NCBI GenBank assembly: GCA_964575425.1
Contig: CAZNRD010000024.1
Span: 1-48,921, forward strand
Direction: 5' to 3'
Length of the DNA: 48,921 nt
Source: DATEAV01 sp964575425
Lineage (GTDB): Bacteria; Chloroflexota; Anaerolineae; Anaerolineales; E44-bin32
Below, in pieces: positions 17,979 through 26,351 of this stretch. Made by a program: the position numbers and the translations under genes. The notes under the pieces were generated by a model that worked only from the letters and a program-made list of their open reading frames with translations, was not told the DNA's origin and did no database searches. Position 1 is the stretch's first letter, and every line of letters starts with the position of its first letter.

Positions 17979-19208
17979 GTGTCCGGACCTATCCTGGAAC
18001 TGACGCTCGAGGGTATGGCCTACGGCGGCGAGGCGTTCGGCCGTGAACCGGGAGGGCGGATGGTGTTCGTCCCCTTCGTCGCGCCGGGGGAGCGCGTTCG
18101 CGTCCGCTTGACTGACGTTCACCGCTCCTGGGCGCGCGCTTCGCCGCTCAACATCCTCGAACCATCCCCCCTGCGCACCGAGCCCCGCTGCCGCCACTTC
18201 GGCGTGTGCGGCGGCTGCCACTACCAGCACCTGTCCTACCCAGCTCAACTCGAATACAGAGCGACCATCGTACGTTCTCAACTGAACCGGCTCGGAGGCT
18301 TTGAAGACCCGCCTGTCCAGCCGACGCTGCCCTCCCCCTCGCCCTGGAACACGCGCAACCACATCCAGTTCAGCCTTTCGCCCCAGGGCCGCCTCGGCTT
18401 CCTGCAGGCTGGCACCAATCGCGTGATCCCCATCGAAGAGTGCCACCTGCCAGAGCCCGTCCTGGCCGACCTCTGGCCCTGCCTCGACCTCGATCCCATC
18501 CCCGGTCTCGACCGCGTTTCGCTCCGAGCCGGCGCAGGCGAGGAGACCATGGTCATCCTGGAGGGCCAGGCCGAGCCCGACGTCGAAATCCATCTCGACG
18601 TGGATACGTCGCTCGTATGGCTGGGGCCACGCCGGACTACCCTTCTGGCCGGGTCTGATCACCTGCTCTTCGAAATCCTGGGCACGCGCTTCCGCGTCTC
18701 GCCAGCGTCGTTCTTCCAGGTTCACACTGCACTGACCAGCGCCCTGGTCCATCAGGTCCTCGACCTGGCGGCGCCCCTGCCAGGCCACATTGTCTGCGAC
18801 CTCTATGCCGGCGTCGGCCTCTTCAGCGCCTTCCTGGCACAGGCGGGTGCCACCGTGACGGCGGTGGAACAGTCGGAGAGCGCCTGCCGCGACTTCGAGG
18901 TCAACCTCGACTCGTTCGACAACGTGACCCTTTACGCCGCGCCGGTGGAATGGGCGCTGCCAGCCCTCACCGCCTCGCCCCACACCGTCATCGCCGATCC
19001 CCCCCGCTCGGGTCTCGGCCCGCAGGTCACTCAGGCTCTGGCAGACCTTGGTGTCCCACGCATCGTGATGGTCTCGTGCGATCCCGCCACGCTGGCGCGG
19101 GATGCCCAGCGGTTGGCCAGCGCCGGGTACACCTTGCGCACCGTGGTACCATTCGACCTGTTTCCCCCGACCTATCATATCGAGACAGTCTCGCTCTGGG
19201 AACGATAG
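17979..19208 (+). CDS. RNA m5U methyltransferase, RumA/RlmD-like
   Basis: 409 residues. Order: TRAM RNA-binding domain (LTLEGMAYGGEAFGR), 4Fe-4S cysteines CRHFGVCGGC plus a likely fourth in EECHL, then the SAM-binding domain with DLYAGVGLF, the DPPRSG motif and the catalytic cysteine in VSCDPATLARD. It methylates C5 of a uracil in rRNA or tRNA; which site cannot be told. Start is a GTG with AGGTGAGAGG before it. Confidence 0.9.
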   Translation: MSGPILELTLEGMAYGGEAFGREPGGRMVFVPFVAPGERVRVRLTDVHRSWARASPLNILEPSPLRTEPRCRHFGVCGGCHYQHLSYPAQLEYRATIVRSQLNRLGGFEDPPVQPTLPSPSPWNTRNHIQFSLSPQGRLGFLQAGTNRVIPIEECHLPEPVLADLWPCLDLDPIPGLDRVSLRAGAGEETMVILEGQAEPDVEIHLDVDTSLVWLGPRRTTLLAGSDHLLFEILGTRFRVSPASFFQVHTALTSALVHQVLDLAAPLPGHIVCDLYAGVGLFSAFLAQAGATVTAVEQSESACRDFEVNLDSFDNVTLYAAPVEWALPALTASPHTVIADPPRSGLGPQVTQALADLGVPRIVMVSCDPATLARDAQRLASAGYTLRTVVPFDLFPPTYHIETVSLWER

Positions 19209-19234
19209 GTAGAACCAACTCTAAGGAAGACCTC

Positions 19235-20056
19235 ATGACCGACCACAGATCGCTCGAGAAACGCCTGCGCTTCGCTGGCGACTTGGCGCGCCGCGCCGGC
19301 GCTCTGCTACGCCGAGGCTACGGCGGCCTGGCCGAAGTGCGCCACAAGAACAGCGTCGAGCTGGTGACCGAGTACGACCTGCGCTCGGAGGAGCTGATCC
19401 GCCAGGTTCTGGCGAAGGTCTTCCCAGGCGAGGCCATCCAGGGTGAGGAGGCTGGCCTCAGCGGGGAGGGCGAGGCCCGCTGGGTGATCGACCCCCTTGA
19501 CGGCACCACCAACTTCGCCCACGCCATCCCGCTCTTCTGCGTCTCCATCGCGTGGATGTGCGGCCAAGAACCGCTGCTCGGCGTCGTCTACGAGCCGCTG
19601 CGCGACGAACTGTTCCAGGCCGCAGCCGGGCTTGGGGCCACCCTGAATCGGCAGCCGCTCCACGTTTCCCGTGAGTATTCTCTGGCCGAAAGCCTGCTGG
19701 TCACCGGCTTCCCTTACGACATCCGCACCAACCCGCGCAACAACCTCGCCGAGTACGCCGCGCTATCCCTGCGCGCACTTGGTGTGCGGCGGCTGGGGTC
19801 GGCGGCGCTCGACCTGGCGTATGTCGCCGCTGGCCGGTTCGACGCGTTCTGGGAGTTCGGGCTTTCACCCTGGGACTTCGCGGCGGGCATGGTCCTCGTG
19901 CGTGAGGCCGGAGGCCGCGTCACTCGCGCCGACGGCGGCCCGGACGTCTTCGCCGAACCCACTTCCATCCTAGCCAGCAACAGCCACATTCACCAGGCAG
20001 TGCTGCAGGTGCTGCGAGCGGTCGAAACGGAACGCCTATCGGCTCAGGCGACCTGA
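19235..20056 (+). CDS. Inositol monophosphatase family protein
   Basis: 273 residues. Metal-binding motifs are complete: GEEAG, WVIDPLDGTTNFAHAIP and SPWDFAAGMVLVREAGG. It hydrolyses inositol phosphate or a related sugar phosphate using magnesium ions. The ATG at 19235 has TAAGGAAGA before it and sits 26 bp after the methyltransferase stop. The 3' end overlaps the convergent surE gene by 13 bp. SuhB-like, histidinol-phosphatase or PAP-phosphatase activities are also possible in this family. Confidence 0.9.
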   Translation: MTDHRSLEKRLRFAGDLARRAGALLRRGYGGLAEVRHKNSVELVTEYDLRSEELIRQVLAKVFPGEAIQGEEAGLSGEGEARWVIDPLDGTTNFAHAIPLFCVSIAWMCGQEPLLGVVYEPLRDELFQAAAGLGATLNRQPLHVSREYSLAESLLVTGFPYDIRTNPRNNLAEYAALSLRALGVRRLGSAALDLAYVAAGRFDAFWEFGLSPWDFAAGMVLVREAGGRVTRADGGPDVFAEPTSILASNSHIHQAVLQVLRAVETERLSAQAT

Positions 20057-20862
20057 CGCAATGCCTGCTCCAGGGCCGCCAGGTCGACGCGCGAGGTGAG
20101 GTCGAGGCTCAAGGGAGTGACGGCCACCACGCGGCGCACGTACAGTGCGTGGATGTCCGAGTCCGGCTCGACGGCGTCGGGGTTGACCTGCACCCGATAT
20201 CCCACCGCGGCCGGCTCGTCAAGACGGTCGCGCTGCGGCTTGATGGGGACGAAGTACTTGACGCGGGAGAGGCGGGTGAGGGTCCACAGTGTCTCAGGGG
20301 TCGCCTCGGCGGGGATGTCGACTTTCAGCACGTCGACGTCGGGCATACGCAAGCCAGCGAGCAGTTTGGCGGCGAACAGACGCGTGAAGTGCGCCGCGGT
20401 GGAGAAGTCGATGTCCTTTGAGTGTGACAGATGGTAGCGAGCATCTGTCTCCAGCGACACCGCCAGCGATGGCACGCCCAGGGCGGCGCCCTCCAGCGCT
20501 GCGCCAACCGTGCCCGAGACCGTCACGCCGCTGCCCAGGTTTTCACCGTAGTTGATGCCCGAGACCACGAGGTCAGGCGGCCTCGGCATGATTTCGAGCA
20601 CCGCATGCAGCACGGTCTGCGCCGGCGTGCCGCCGATGGCGTACACCGTCCACGTCTTGCCACCGACCGAGACTTGCTCCTCGCGAATGGCTCCGTCCGA
20701 GGCAGCAGGCATGCTGCGCCCGGCGCCAGACGATTGGTCACGCGGCGCGGCCACGGTCACGAAGCCCAGGCTGGAGAGCACCTCCGCCGCCGACCACAAG
20801 CCGGGTGAGCGGATGCCATCATCGTTGGTGAGCAGAATCTGGGGCCGACCATTATCGCGCAT
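20044..20862 (-). CDS. surE: 5'/3'-nucleotidase SurE
   Basis: 272 residues. ILLTNDDGIRSPGL at the N-terminus holds the two metal-binding aspartates; VVSGINYGENLGSGVTVSGT is the second diagnostic block. SurE removes phosphate from nucleoside 5'- and 3'-monophosphates. A good promoter lies directly upstream (20882-20910). Convergent overlap with the inositol monophosphatase gene at the 3' end. Confidence 0.93.
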   Translation of the reverse strand: MRDNGRPQILLTNDDGIRSPGLWSAAEVLSSLGFVTVAAPRDQSSGAGRSMPAASDGAIREEQVSVGGKTWTVYAIGGTPAQTVLHAVLEIMPRPPDLVVSGINYGENLGSGVTVSGTVGAALEGAALGVPSLAVSLETDARYHLSHSKDIDFSTAAHFTRLFAAKLLAGLRMPDVDVLKVDIPAEATPETLWTLTRLSRVKYFVPIKPQRDRLDEPAAVGYRVQVNPDAVEPDSDIHALYVRRVVAVTPLSLDLTSRVDLAALEQALRQVA

Positions 20863-20881
20863 GTATCATTCGCCGGAGTCC

Positions 20882-20910
20882 ATAATACCAGTCACGGCGC
20901 GCACGGTCAA
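20882..20910 (-). promoter_or_regulatory. Promoter of surE
   Basis: TTGACC (20910-20905), 17-bp spacer, TATTAT (20887-20882) on the - strand. Predicted start is about 13 bp before the surE ATG, giving a short leader. Confidence 0.65.
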
Positions 20911-20977
20911 CGAGCCAGCTGTCTGAGCCAATCCGGTCCGCCGCACCTTGACTGCCTGGCTGTGTGCAGGAGGCGAG

Positions 20978-21475
20978 ATGGCCATCAAACGGATACCGAT
21001 GCAGGCCGAGAAGAAGATCGCCCTCGTCGCCCACGACAACAAGAAGCGCGATCTCATCGAATGGGCCAAGTACAACCGCGACCTGCTGGCCCACCACGTG
21101 ATCTACGCTACCGGCAGCACCGGCGAGGTGCTTGAGCGAGCGCTGGACATCCCCGTGCACAAACTCCAGAGCGGCCCCCTGGGTGGAGACCAGCAGATCG
21201 GAGCCAGGATCGTCGACGGCGAGATCGACTTCCTGATCTTCTTCTGGGACCCGCTCGAGCCGCTGCCGCACGATCCGGATGTCAAGGCACTGCTGCGCCT
21301 AGCCGTTGTGTGGAACATCCCCACCGCCTGCAATCGGGCATCGGCCGATTTCATGATCTCCTCGCCGTTGATGGACAGCCCCTACGACCGGCTCGTGCTC
21401 GATTACGAGTCGTATCGCAAGCGGCCCATTCCTCTGGGCGAGGAATCCGGACGACGGGCTGTGGACACCGGCTGA
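20978..21475 (+). CDS. mgsA: Methylglyoxal synthase
   Basis: 165 residues. It has the N-terminal KKIALVAHDNKKRDLIEW with the active-site histidine, SGPLGGDQQIGARI with the catalytic aspartate, and FFWDPLEPLPHDPDVKALLR. It converts dihydroxyacetone phosphate to methylglyoxal, a bypass when glycolysis runs ahead of phosphate supply. ATG 20978 follows AGGAGG; an earlier in-frame start lacks a ribosome binding site. It stands alone between the divergent surE and the convergent HD gene. Its presence near an amino-sugar PTS operon fits a sugar-phosphate overflow role but is not proof. Confidence 0.93.
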   Translation: MAIKRIPMQAEKKIALVAHDNKKRDLIEWAKYNRDLLAHHVIYATGSTGEVLERALDIPVHKLQSGPLGGDQQIGARIVDGEIDFLIFFWDPLEPLPHDPDVKALLRLAVVWNIPTACNRASADFMISSPLMDSPYDRLVLDYESYRKRPIPLGEESGRRAVDTG

Positions 21476-21482
21476 GGCCGGC

Positions 21483-22115
21483 TCAGGCTTGGCCTCGCGC
21501 CTCGGCCGCCAGCTGCTCGAAGAACTCCGTCAAGACCTGATGCCGCCGCTCCCCCAGACGCCGTGCCGGCTCGGTCTGCAAGCGGTCTTTGACGCGCTGC
21601 AGCTTGAACAGGAATTCATGGTAGGCGCTGTGCGGTTCGGACGGCTCGGCCTGGCCACGCTCGAGGAAAGAGGCCGATGGCTCGGCAAACATCGGCTCCC
21701 CCGCCTGGATGGCATAGCCGATGGTGCGCGCCACACCAAATGCACCCATGACATCCAGCTTGTCGGCATCGAACAGGACCTGCGCTTCCAGCGATTCCGG
21801 CGCGGCATCACTCCGATAGCGATGCGCGCGTATGCAGTGCACCACGGCCTCGATTCTCTCCGCAAGCCATCCCTCACCTGTCAGCACCACGCGCGCAAAC
21901 TCCGCCGAGGCCTCCTCATGCTGCGCACGCCCACCCTCGCCCGGATGCGCGCCGCTGGCGTCGTGCAGCAGCGCCGCCGCCCGGACAATCTCCCGGTCCG
22001 CCCCGACTTCACGCGCCAGCCAATCCGCCAGGTGCAGGACGCGCAGCACATGGTCGAAACCGTGAACGGGGTCTTGCCCGTCATACCAGGCATGGGCCTG
22101 CTCGACCGTTGGCAT
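21483..22115 (-). CDS. HD-domain phosphohydrolase
   Basis: 210 residues. HGFDHVLRVLHLADWLARE, then AALLHDASG (the HD pair), then HCIRAHRY and FDADKLDVMGAFGVAR give a complete HD metal site. Such proteins cleave nucleotide phosphates or act as nucleases; the exact substrate is unknown. The ATG at 22115 is chosen because GGAGGG lies at the right distance; an ATG four codons earlier would overlap that site. It overlaps the ABC gene end by 35 bp and is probably the last gene of the cobalamin-riboswitch operon. Confidence 0.8.
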   Translation of the reverse strand: MPTVEQAHAWYDGQDPVHGFDHVLRVLHLADWLAREVGADREIVRAAALLHDASGAHPGEGGRAQHEEASAEFARVVLTGEGWLAERIEAVVHCIRAHRYRSDAAPESLEAQVLFDADKLDVMGAFGVARTIGYAIQAGEPMFAEPSASFLERGQAEPSEPHSAYHEFLFKLQRVKDRLQTEPARRLGERRHQVLTEFFEQLAAEARGQA

Positions 22116-23727
22116 GGGACCCTCCATCGCATCCGTCGGCCAGCCCCAGCTCCGCCACGCTGGCCGGCCGCGGACGCCCGGTCAGCCGCTGCAGCCCCGT
22201 GCGCAACGCGGGGTGCGAGAACAGGGTTTCGGCCGCTTGACCCCACTCCTCCACCCGCCCCGATTCCAGGATGACCACCACGTCCGCGTGCGCGGCAGCA
22301 AACTCGATGTCGTGCGTCGCCAGCACCACGCCCATCCCCTCGCCGCGCCAGGCTTCGATCAGATTCCCAAGGTCACGCTGAGCCAGCGGATCGATCCCAA
22401 GCGTGGGCTCATCCAGGAGCACAACCTTCGGCCGGCTAACCAGCACGGCGGCAATCACCGCCCTCTGCCGTTCCCCCGAAGACAGATCTCGCGGAGAACG
22501 GTCGGCCACCGCCTGCAACCCGAGACCGTCAAGCAGAGCCTCCGGGTCGATGGGCGGTGAAGCCTCCAGGCCATGGTTGCGCAGCGTCAGCCATAGTTCC
22601 TGACGCACGCTCTCAGCGAACAACAGCCCCGAAGGCCACTGGGGCACGAACCCCACCTGCCGCGCCCGGTGCGACACCGGCCACCCGTCGATCGGTTGAC
22701 CCTCGAACCGGACCTGCCCTCTCTCTGGCCTCAGCAGACCCATCAAGCAGCGCAGCAGCGTTGTCTTGCCCGATCCGTTGCGGCCAACCAGCGCCACCAC
22801 CTCGCCCGCGTGCACCTCGAGCCAGGCTCCATCCAGCGCCCTCACACCATTGTAACTGAAGCACAGGTCACAGCCCGCAAGCAGGACCGAGCCTGGCTCC
22901 GGCCGTACCCGTCGCGACCTTTCCGCAGCCGTCAGCACCCTCCGGCGGAACTCGGCATTGTTGTCCATTCCTGCTGCCGCCGGCAAGCCGAGTGCACGGG
23001 CTGCCTGCATCAGCGGCGGCAGGTAAGGCATGGCTCCCAGCACTTCATGGACCGGACCGGCACCAACAGGACCGGCGTCCGCGAGGTAGAGCATCCTTTC
23101 CACCCCCGGGATCAAGCGTCCCAGTCGATGCTCCGCCACGAGCACGGTCAGGCCAAACTGGCGGCGCAGCGTCATCGTCCAGGCCAACGCCTCCTCCGAC
23201 GACTGCGCATCGAGCTGCGATGTCGGTTCATCCATCACCAGGACGCTCGGCTGGCGCGCCAGCGCCGCCGCCACCGCCGCCCTCTGCTGCTCACCACCGG
23301 AAAGGCGATCCAGCGGCCGATGGAGCAGCGCTGTCAACTCCAGCCTCTCGACGATCTCCTCGACGCGTCGGCGGATGTCCCAGCCGGGCAGTCCGGCCAC
23401 TTCCAGGCCAAAGACAATCTCATCGGCGACGTTCCCGGTGACGAAGCGTCCCTCCGGCTCCTGGAAGACGAACCCCACCCGACCCGCCAGATCTATCGGT
23501 GCGGCGCGCCGAGTGTCGAGCCCGTCCACCACGACGCGCCCACCGAACCGGCCTCCATAGAAATGCGGCACGAGACCGTTGACTGCCCGCAGCAGCGTCG
23601 ACTTGCCGCTGCCCGACATTCCGGCCACAAGCAGCATCTCGCCGGCCTCGAGGCGCAGGTCGAGCTCACGGAGCACCGGGCTCGCACTCTCTGGATAGGA
23701 GTAGGTCAGCCGCGTTGTTTCAACCAC
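22081..23727 (-). CDS. ECF transporter double ATPase (fused EcfA-EcfA')
   Basis: 548 residues with two complete ABC ATPase domains. Domain 1: Walker A GMSGSGKST (residues 36-44), Q-loop FQEPEGRF, signature LSGGEQQR, Walker B VLVMDEPTSQLD. Domain 2: GRNGSGKTT, LSSGERQR, VVLLDEPTLGID and THD. The FQEP loop is characteristic of ECF energising subunits. The GTG start at 23727 overlaps the end of the EcfT gene by eight bases; a longer frame reads through EcfT and is rejected. It powers uptake of a vitamin brought by an S component. The riboswitch upstream points to cobalamin. Confidence 0.85.
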   Translation of the reverse strand: MVETTRLTYSYPESASPVLRELDLRLEAGEMLLVAGMSGSGKSTLLRAVNGLVPHFYGGRFGGRVVVDGLDTRRAAPIDLAGRVGFVFQEPEGRFVTGNVADEIVFGLEVAGLPGWDIRRRVEEIVERLELTALLHRPLDRLSGGEQQRAAVAAALARQPSVLVMDEPTSQLDAQSSEEALAWTMTLRRQFGLTVLVAEHRLGRLIPGVERMLYLADAGPVGAGPVHEVLGAMPYLPPLMQAARALGLPAAAGMDNNAEFRRRVLTAAERSRRVRPEPGSVLLAGCDLCFSYNGVRALDGAWLEVHAGEVVALVGRNGSGKTTLLRCLMGLLRPERGQVRFEGQPIDGWPVSHRARQVGFVPQWPSGLLFAESVRQELWLTLRNHGLEASPPIDPEALLDGLGLQAVADRSPRDLSSGERQRAVIAAVLVSRPKVVLLDEPTLGIDPLAQRDLGNLIEAWRGEGMGVVLATHDIEFAAAHADVVVILESGRVEEWGQAAETLFSHPALRTGLQRLTGRPRPASVAELGLADGCDGGSHANGRAGPCLV

Positions 23728-24751
23728 TGGTAGACTTGCCCCACAGTGGCGCAGCCAACAGGCCCAGGGCCAGCGCGAGGGCCGGACGGAACGTTGGCCA
23801 TTCCGCCCGGGGATACGGATAGTAGCCCAACCATTCCGGCACCACCAGGGAAAGCACCAGGAAGACAAACAGCATGCCCAACGCGAGACCCGATGCGATG
23901 GTGTCGGCCCTCCGCCAAGCCTCCGGCCGGTAGCGGCCTCCCGTACCCTGCCGGCGCAGACACGTCGCCGTCACCCCAATCCCCGCCGCCAGGATGAACA
24001 GCGGCCACGGACCAGCTCCGGGGATGAGCGCCGCGAAGGATAGGCCCGCCGCCAGGAGCACCCACCCGATCGGGGCCAGCCAACGGCGCCAGCCCTCCAA
24101 GCCGCTCCCGCCCCAGCCGCGCGCCACCATGCCCTCAGCCAGACCAAAGGCGCTTTCCAGGCTCATCACCACCAGCGGAGTGAACAGCGACGGCAGATCT
24201 CGCCAGCCTCGCGGTTCATGGCCCCGGATCTGCTGGGCCTCACGGATCGCGGTGAAGGCCTTGTACGCTTGGGGCGCGAAGGTCAGCGCGATCGTGGCGC
24301 TCACGCCAACCGCGTAGAGACCGCGAGGGGTACGCCGCAACAGGTCCGCCGGCGTCACAACCTCACTAAAGACCATCAGCACCGCCAGGACACAGCCGAT
24401 CTGGATGCCGGCCGAGACCCCGAAGAGCAGCGCCTCAAGCGTGTAGGGCCCGCCGATGAAGGGAACAGGGAGGCGGAGCAACACCGTTTCCCCGGCGCGA
24501 CTGAAGGCCAGGTTGAGCAGCGTCGGGAATGCGATCAGGCTGGCAAAGAACAGAAGCGTCGAGCGACCTGGAGGTCGGCGGCCGAGGCGCCACCGCACTG
24601 CCAGGGCGATCGCACTCACCTCAGCCAGATACCATGGGTTCCGCATCAGCAAGGCCACCGTGACAGCGCAGAACACCCATACCAACCAGGCGGATGGATG
24701 CATCCGCCGTCTGGGTACAGTATCCATGACCGACGCCTGATGTGCTCTCAC
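23720..24751 (-). CDS. EcfT-like transmembrane energising subunit, C-terminally extended
   Basis: 343 residues, about 80 longer than a typical EcfT. The first 230 residues hold four or so membrane helices and the two cytoplasmic coupling motifs, AQQIRG and VARG, that dock on EcfA. After the second come two or more extra helices (e.g. WLAPIGWVLLAAGLSFAALI and TIASGLALGMLFVFLVLS) not found in the usual T subunit. GTG start at 24751, 18 bp after the toroid gene stop, with a GGGGGCGGA run before it; an in-frame ATG at 24727 is an alternative. Possible role of the extra helices: replacing part of a missing S component (speculative). Confidence 0.75.
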   Translation of the reverse strand: MRAHQASVMDTVPRRRMHPSAWLVWVFCAVTVALLMRNPWYLAEVSAIALAVRWRLGRRPPGRSTLLFFASLIAFPTLLNLAFSRAGETVLLRLPVPFIGGPYTLEALLFGVSAGIQIGCVLAVLMVFSEVVTPADLLRRTPRGLYAVGVSATIALTFAPQAYKAFTAIREAQQIRGHEPRGWRDLPSLFTPLVVMSLESAFGLAEGMVARGWGGSGLEGWRRWLAPIGWVLLAAGLSFAALIPGAGPWPLFILAAGIGVTATCLRRQGTGGRYRPEAWRRADTIASGLALGMLFVFLVLSLVVPEWLGYYPYPRAEWPTFRPALALALGLLAAPLWGKSTSG

Positions 24752-24769
24752 TCCGCCCCCATCGCAGCC

Positions 24770-25819
24770 TCATCCTCGTCGCCGCGCAAGGACGAAGGCC
24801 CCTACGAGCACGATGATCAGCAGGCCGAGGACACTCAAGACAATTGTCGTTGGCTGCAGCCAGGCGGAGGCGCTCTCGCCCCTCTCCGGCAGACCCGCAA
24901 CTTCGGTGAAATTCACCCCAGCAAGCGCCGGGATCGCCTGAGCCGTCGCCAGCAGGTTCTCATCGAGGAAACTGCTGTTGTAGGAGAAGGCTCCCGACGG
25001 CAGCTGGAACGCGCGCAGCACCTGGATTGGATCACCCCAGCCCTCGAGCGACTCGCCTGCGGCTTCGAGCCCCTGGATCACAAGCGCCGTCGAGTTGGCG
25101 TCGGTCTCCTCTCCATAGGGGCTGGGCTTCTGGTAGGTCCAGCCCCCGTCCTCGTTCTGCACCGCACGGAAGTAGTCCAGCGAGGGACCAATGCTCTGGC
25201 GCGCCCCTGCGGCAACCAGGGCTTGGACCACCATCGCTGTGGTGTTGCTGTCTCCCATCCCTGGAGTCCGGTCCCCAGTGAAGGAGAAAGAGCCGTCATC
25301 GAGGCGGGAGGCGAGCAGGGAATCCACCACCCCCGCCGGAACCGATTCGCCTGCGTTCACCAACGCCAGGATCACCAGCGCCCCTTCGTAGGGACCCTGT
25401 CCCTGGAAGGTGCCCGCGGCGTCGAACGCTCCCAGAAGCGAGTCGAACACGCGCACATCAAGCGCCTTTCGTGGATCGAGGCCAGCGGCCTGATACGCAA
25501 GCACGATCTTGGCGGCCCTGCCAAAGTCACTGGCACTGAGAGTCTGCGCCTGCGCTGCCAGGAATTCCAGTGAACTGCGGCCGCCGCTCTGCGCGCTGCC
25601 CGGATCCACGCCCGCGCTGGCGAGGGCGATCACCACGTCCGCGGTAAGGCCGACATCACTGGCCTCCGAGCCCGGCATCCTGTACCCTCCATCGGTCGCT
25701 TGCTGCTGAAGAAGCCAAGCCGAGGCGCGCTCGATCACAGGATCGATCTCTCCTTGAGCCAGCGCGGGAACCGTGAAGACGAACACGGTGAGGAGAACCA
25801 CAAGCAGACGACGGACCAT
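24770..25819 (-). CDS. Secreted membrane-anchored alpha6/alpha6-toroid protein, transcobalamin alpha-domain-like
   Basis: 349 residues from ATG 25819 (AGGAG before it). Signal peptide 1-21, LVVLLTVFVFTVPALA. Six repeats of the prenyltransferase/squalene-cyclase type follow, several with Q-x-DGGY/DGGW or DGSF turns and an ALxxAG helix: WLLQQQATDGGY, LEFLAAQAQ, DSLLGAFDAAGTF, DSLLASRLDDGSF, FRAVQNEDGGWTY and VLRAFQLPSGAFSY. Six such repeats make a closed alpha/alpha barrel, the fold of the intrinsic-factor/transcobalamin alpha domain. A C-terminal helix (TIVLSVLGLLIIVLVGAFVL) and ARRRG anchor it on the outer face. No cyclase DxDD motif is seen. It is the first gene after a cobalamin riboswitch, so it probably binds cobalamin for the ECF transporter (inference). 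Confidence 0.75.
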   Translation of the reverse strand: MVRRLLVVLLTVFVFTVPALAQGEIDPVIERASAWLLQQQATDGGYRMPGSEASDVGLTADVVIALASAGVDPGSAQSGGRSSLEFLAAQAQTLSASDFGRAAKIVLAYQAAGLDPRKALDVRVFDSLLGAFDAAGTFQGQGPYEGALVILALVNAGESVPAGVVDSLLASRLDDGSFSFTGDRTPGMGDSNTTAMVVQALVAAGARQSIGPSLDYFRAVQNEDGGWTYQKPSPYGEETDANSTALVIQGLEAAGESLEGWGDPIQVLRAFQLPSGAFSYNSSFLDENLLATAQAIPALAGVNFTEVAGLPERGESASAWLQPTTIVLSVLGLLIIVLVGAFVLARRRG

Positions 25820-25890
25820 CGCGTTGCTCCTGTTCTTGTTGGTGGGAAAGGCTGGGCCGGAACGCCGCCTCAGCCGGAGCGAAACAATGC

Positions 25891-25920
25891 GGCCTTCCCT
25901 CACGGATTGCAGGGAAGGCC
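25891..25920 (-). terminator. Hairpin in the riboswitch expression platform
   Basis: Perfect 10-bp arms GGCCTTCCCT and AGGGAAGGCC with a 10-nt loop, 53 nt downstream of the aptamer and about 70 nt before the ATG. In the transcript it is followed by GCATTGTTTCG, only moderately U-rich. It is a candidate intrinsic terminator controlled by the aptamer. Confidence 0.55.
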
Positions 25921-25972
25921 AGGCGAAAGCGAGTCGTGCGCCACCTCCTTTCCGCGAAGGCTCGTAAGCGCC

Positions 25973-26116
25973 GGGCTGAGGTGGGTGTCCTGGCTCGGGC
26001 GGGAACCTTATCGGTGCCCAGCCCCTACAGTTGCGGGACAGCGCCGGACTTCCAACGTGCGGTCACCGGCTTCCCCTTTGCGGCCATCGCATCCGGGCGA
26101 TGAGCCACCTCAGCCC
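25973..26116 (-). ncRNA. Cobalamin riboswitch (aptamer)
   Basis: Read on the - strand, P1 is a perfect 12-bp helix: GGGCTGAGGTGG (26116-26105) with CCACCTCAGCCC (25984-25973). Inside are the conserved core GGGGAAGCCGGTG, then GTCCGGCGCTGTCCCGCAAC and TGTAGGGG, and the B12 box GAGCCAGGACACCC just before the 3' P1 strand. These match the adenosylcobalamin/cobalamin riboswitch consensus. It lies in the leader of the toroid-EcfT-EcfA-HD operon and should lower expression when cobalamin is plentiful (family knowledge). Confidence 0.93.
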
Positions 26117-26140
26117 GCGTCGTCAGTCAATTGTGGAAAG

Positions 26141-26169
26141 AGTATAGCCCGGGCGGAGTGGGCCGTCAA
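26141..26169 (-). promoter_or_regulatory. Promoter of the cobalamin-riboswitch operon
   Basis: TTGACG (26169-26164), 17-bp spacer, TATACT (26146-26141) on the - strand. The predicted start near 26134 puts P1 of the riboswitch about 18 nt into the transcript. Nothing further is recognised between this promoter and the gene at 26352. Confidence 0.75.
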
Positions 26170-26351
26170 GGCCGTGCGTGCCCATGGACGCCTCGTCCTC
26201 GCGCTCCCCTCGACAAACGAAGATCAACGTCGGCTCTGTCCAGGTTGGGGTCGGAGAAACGACCAAAGGCGATGTCCGAGGATTGAGGCCCTTTCGTTAG
26301 CCTTGCGTTGCCTCGTACCCGAATTTCGCGCTAAACTGAAGTAGAGGCACG

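Noticed and set aside
20948..20953. TTGACT upstream of mgsA
   Set aside because: No -10 at the right distance; the position where it would lie is the ribosome binding site.
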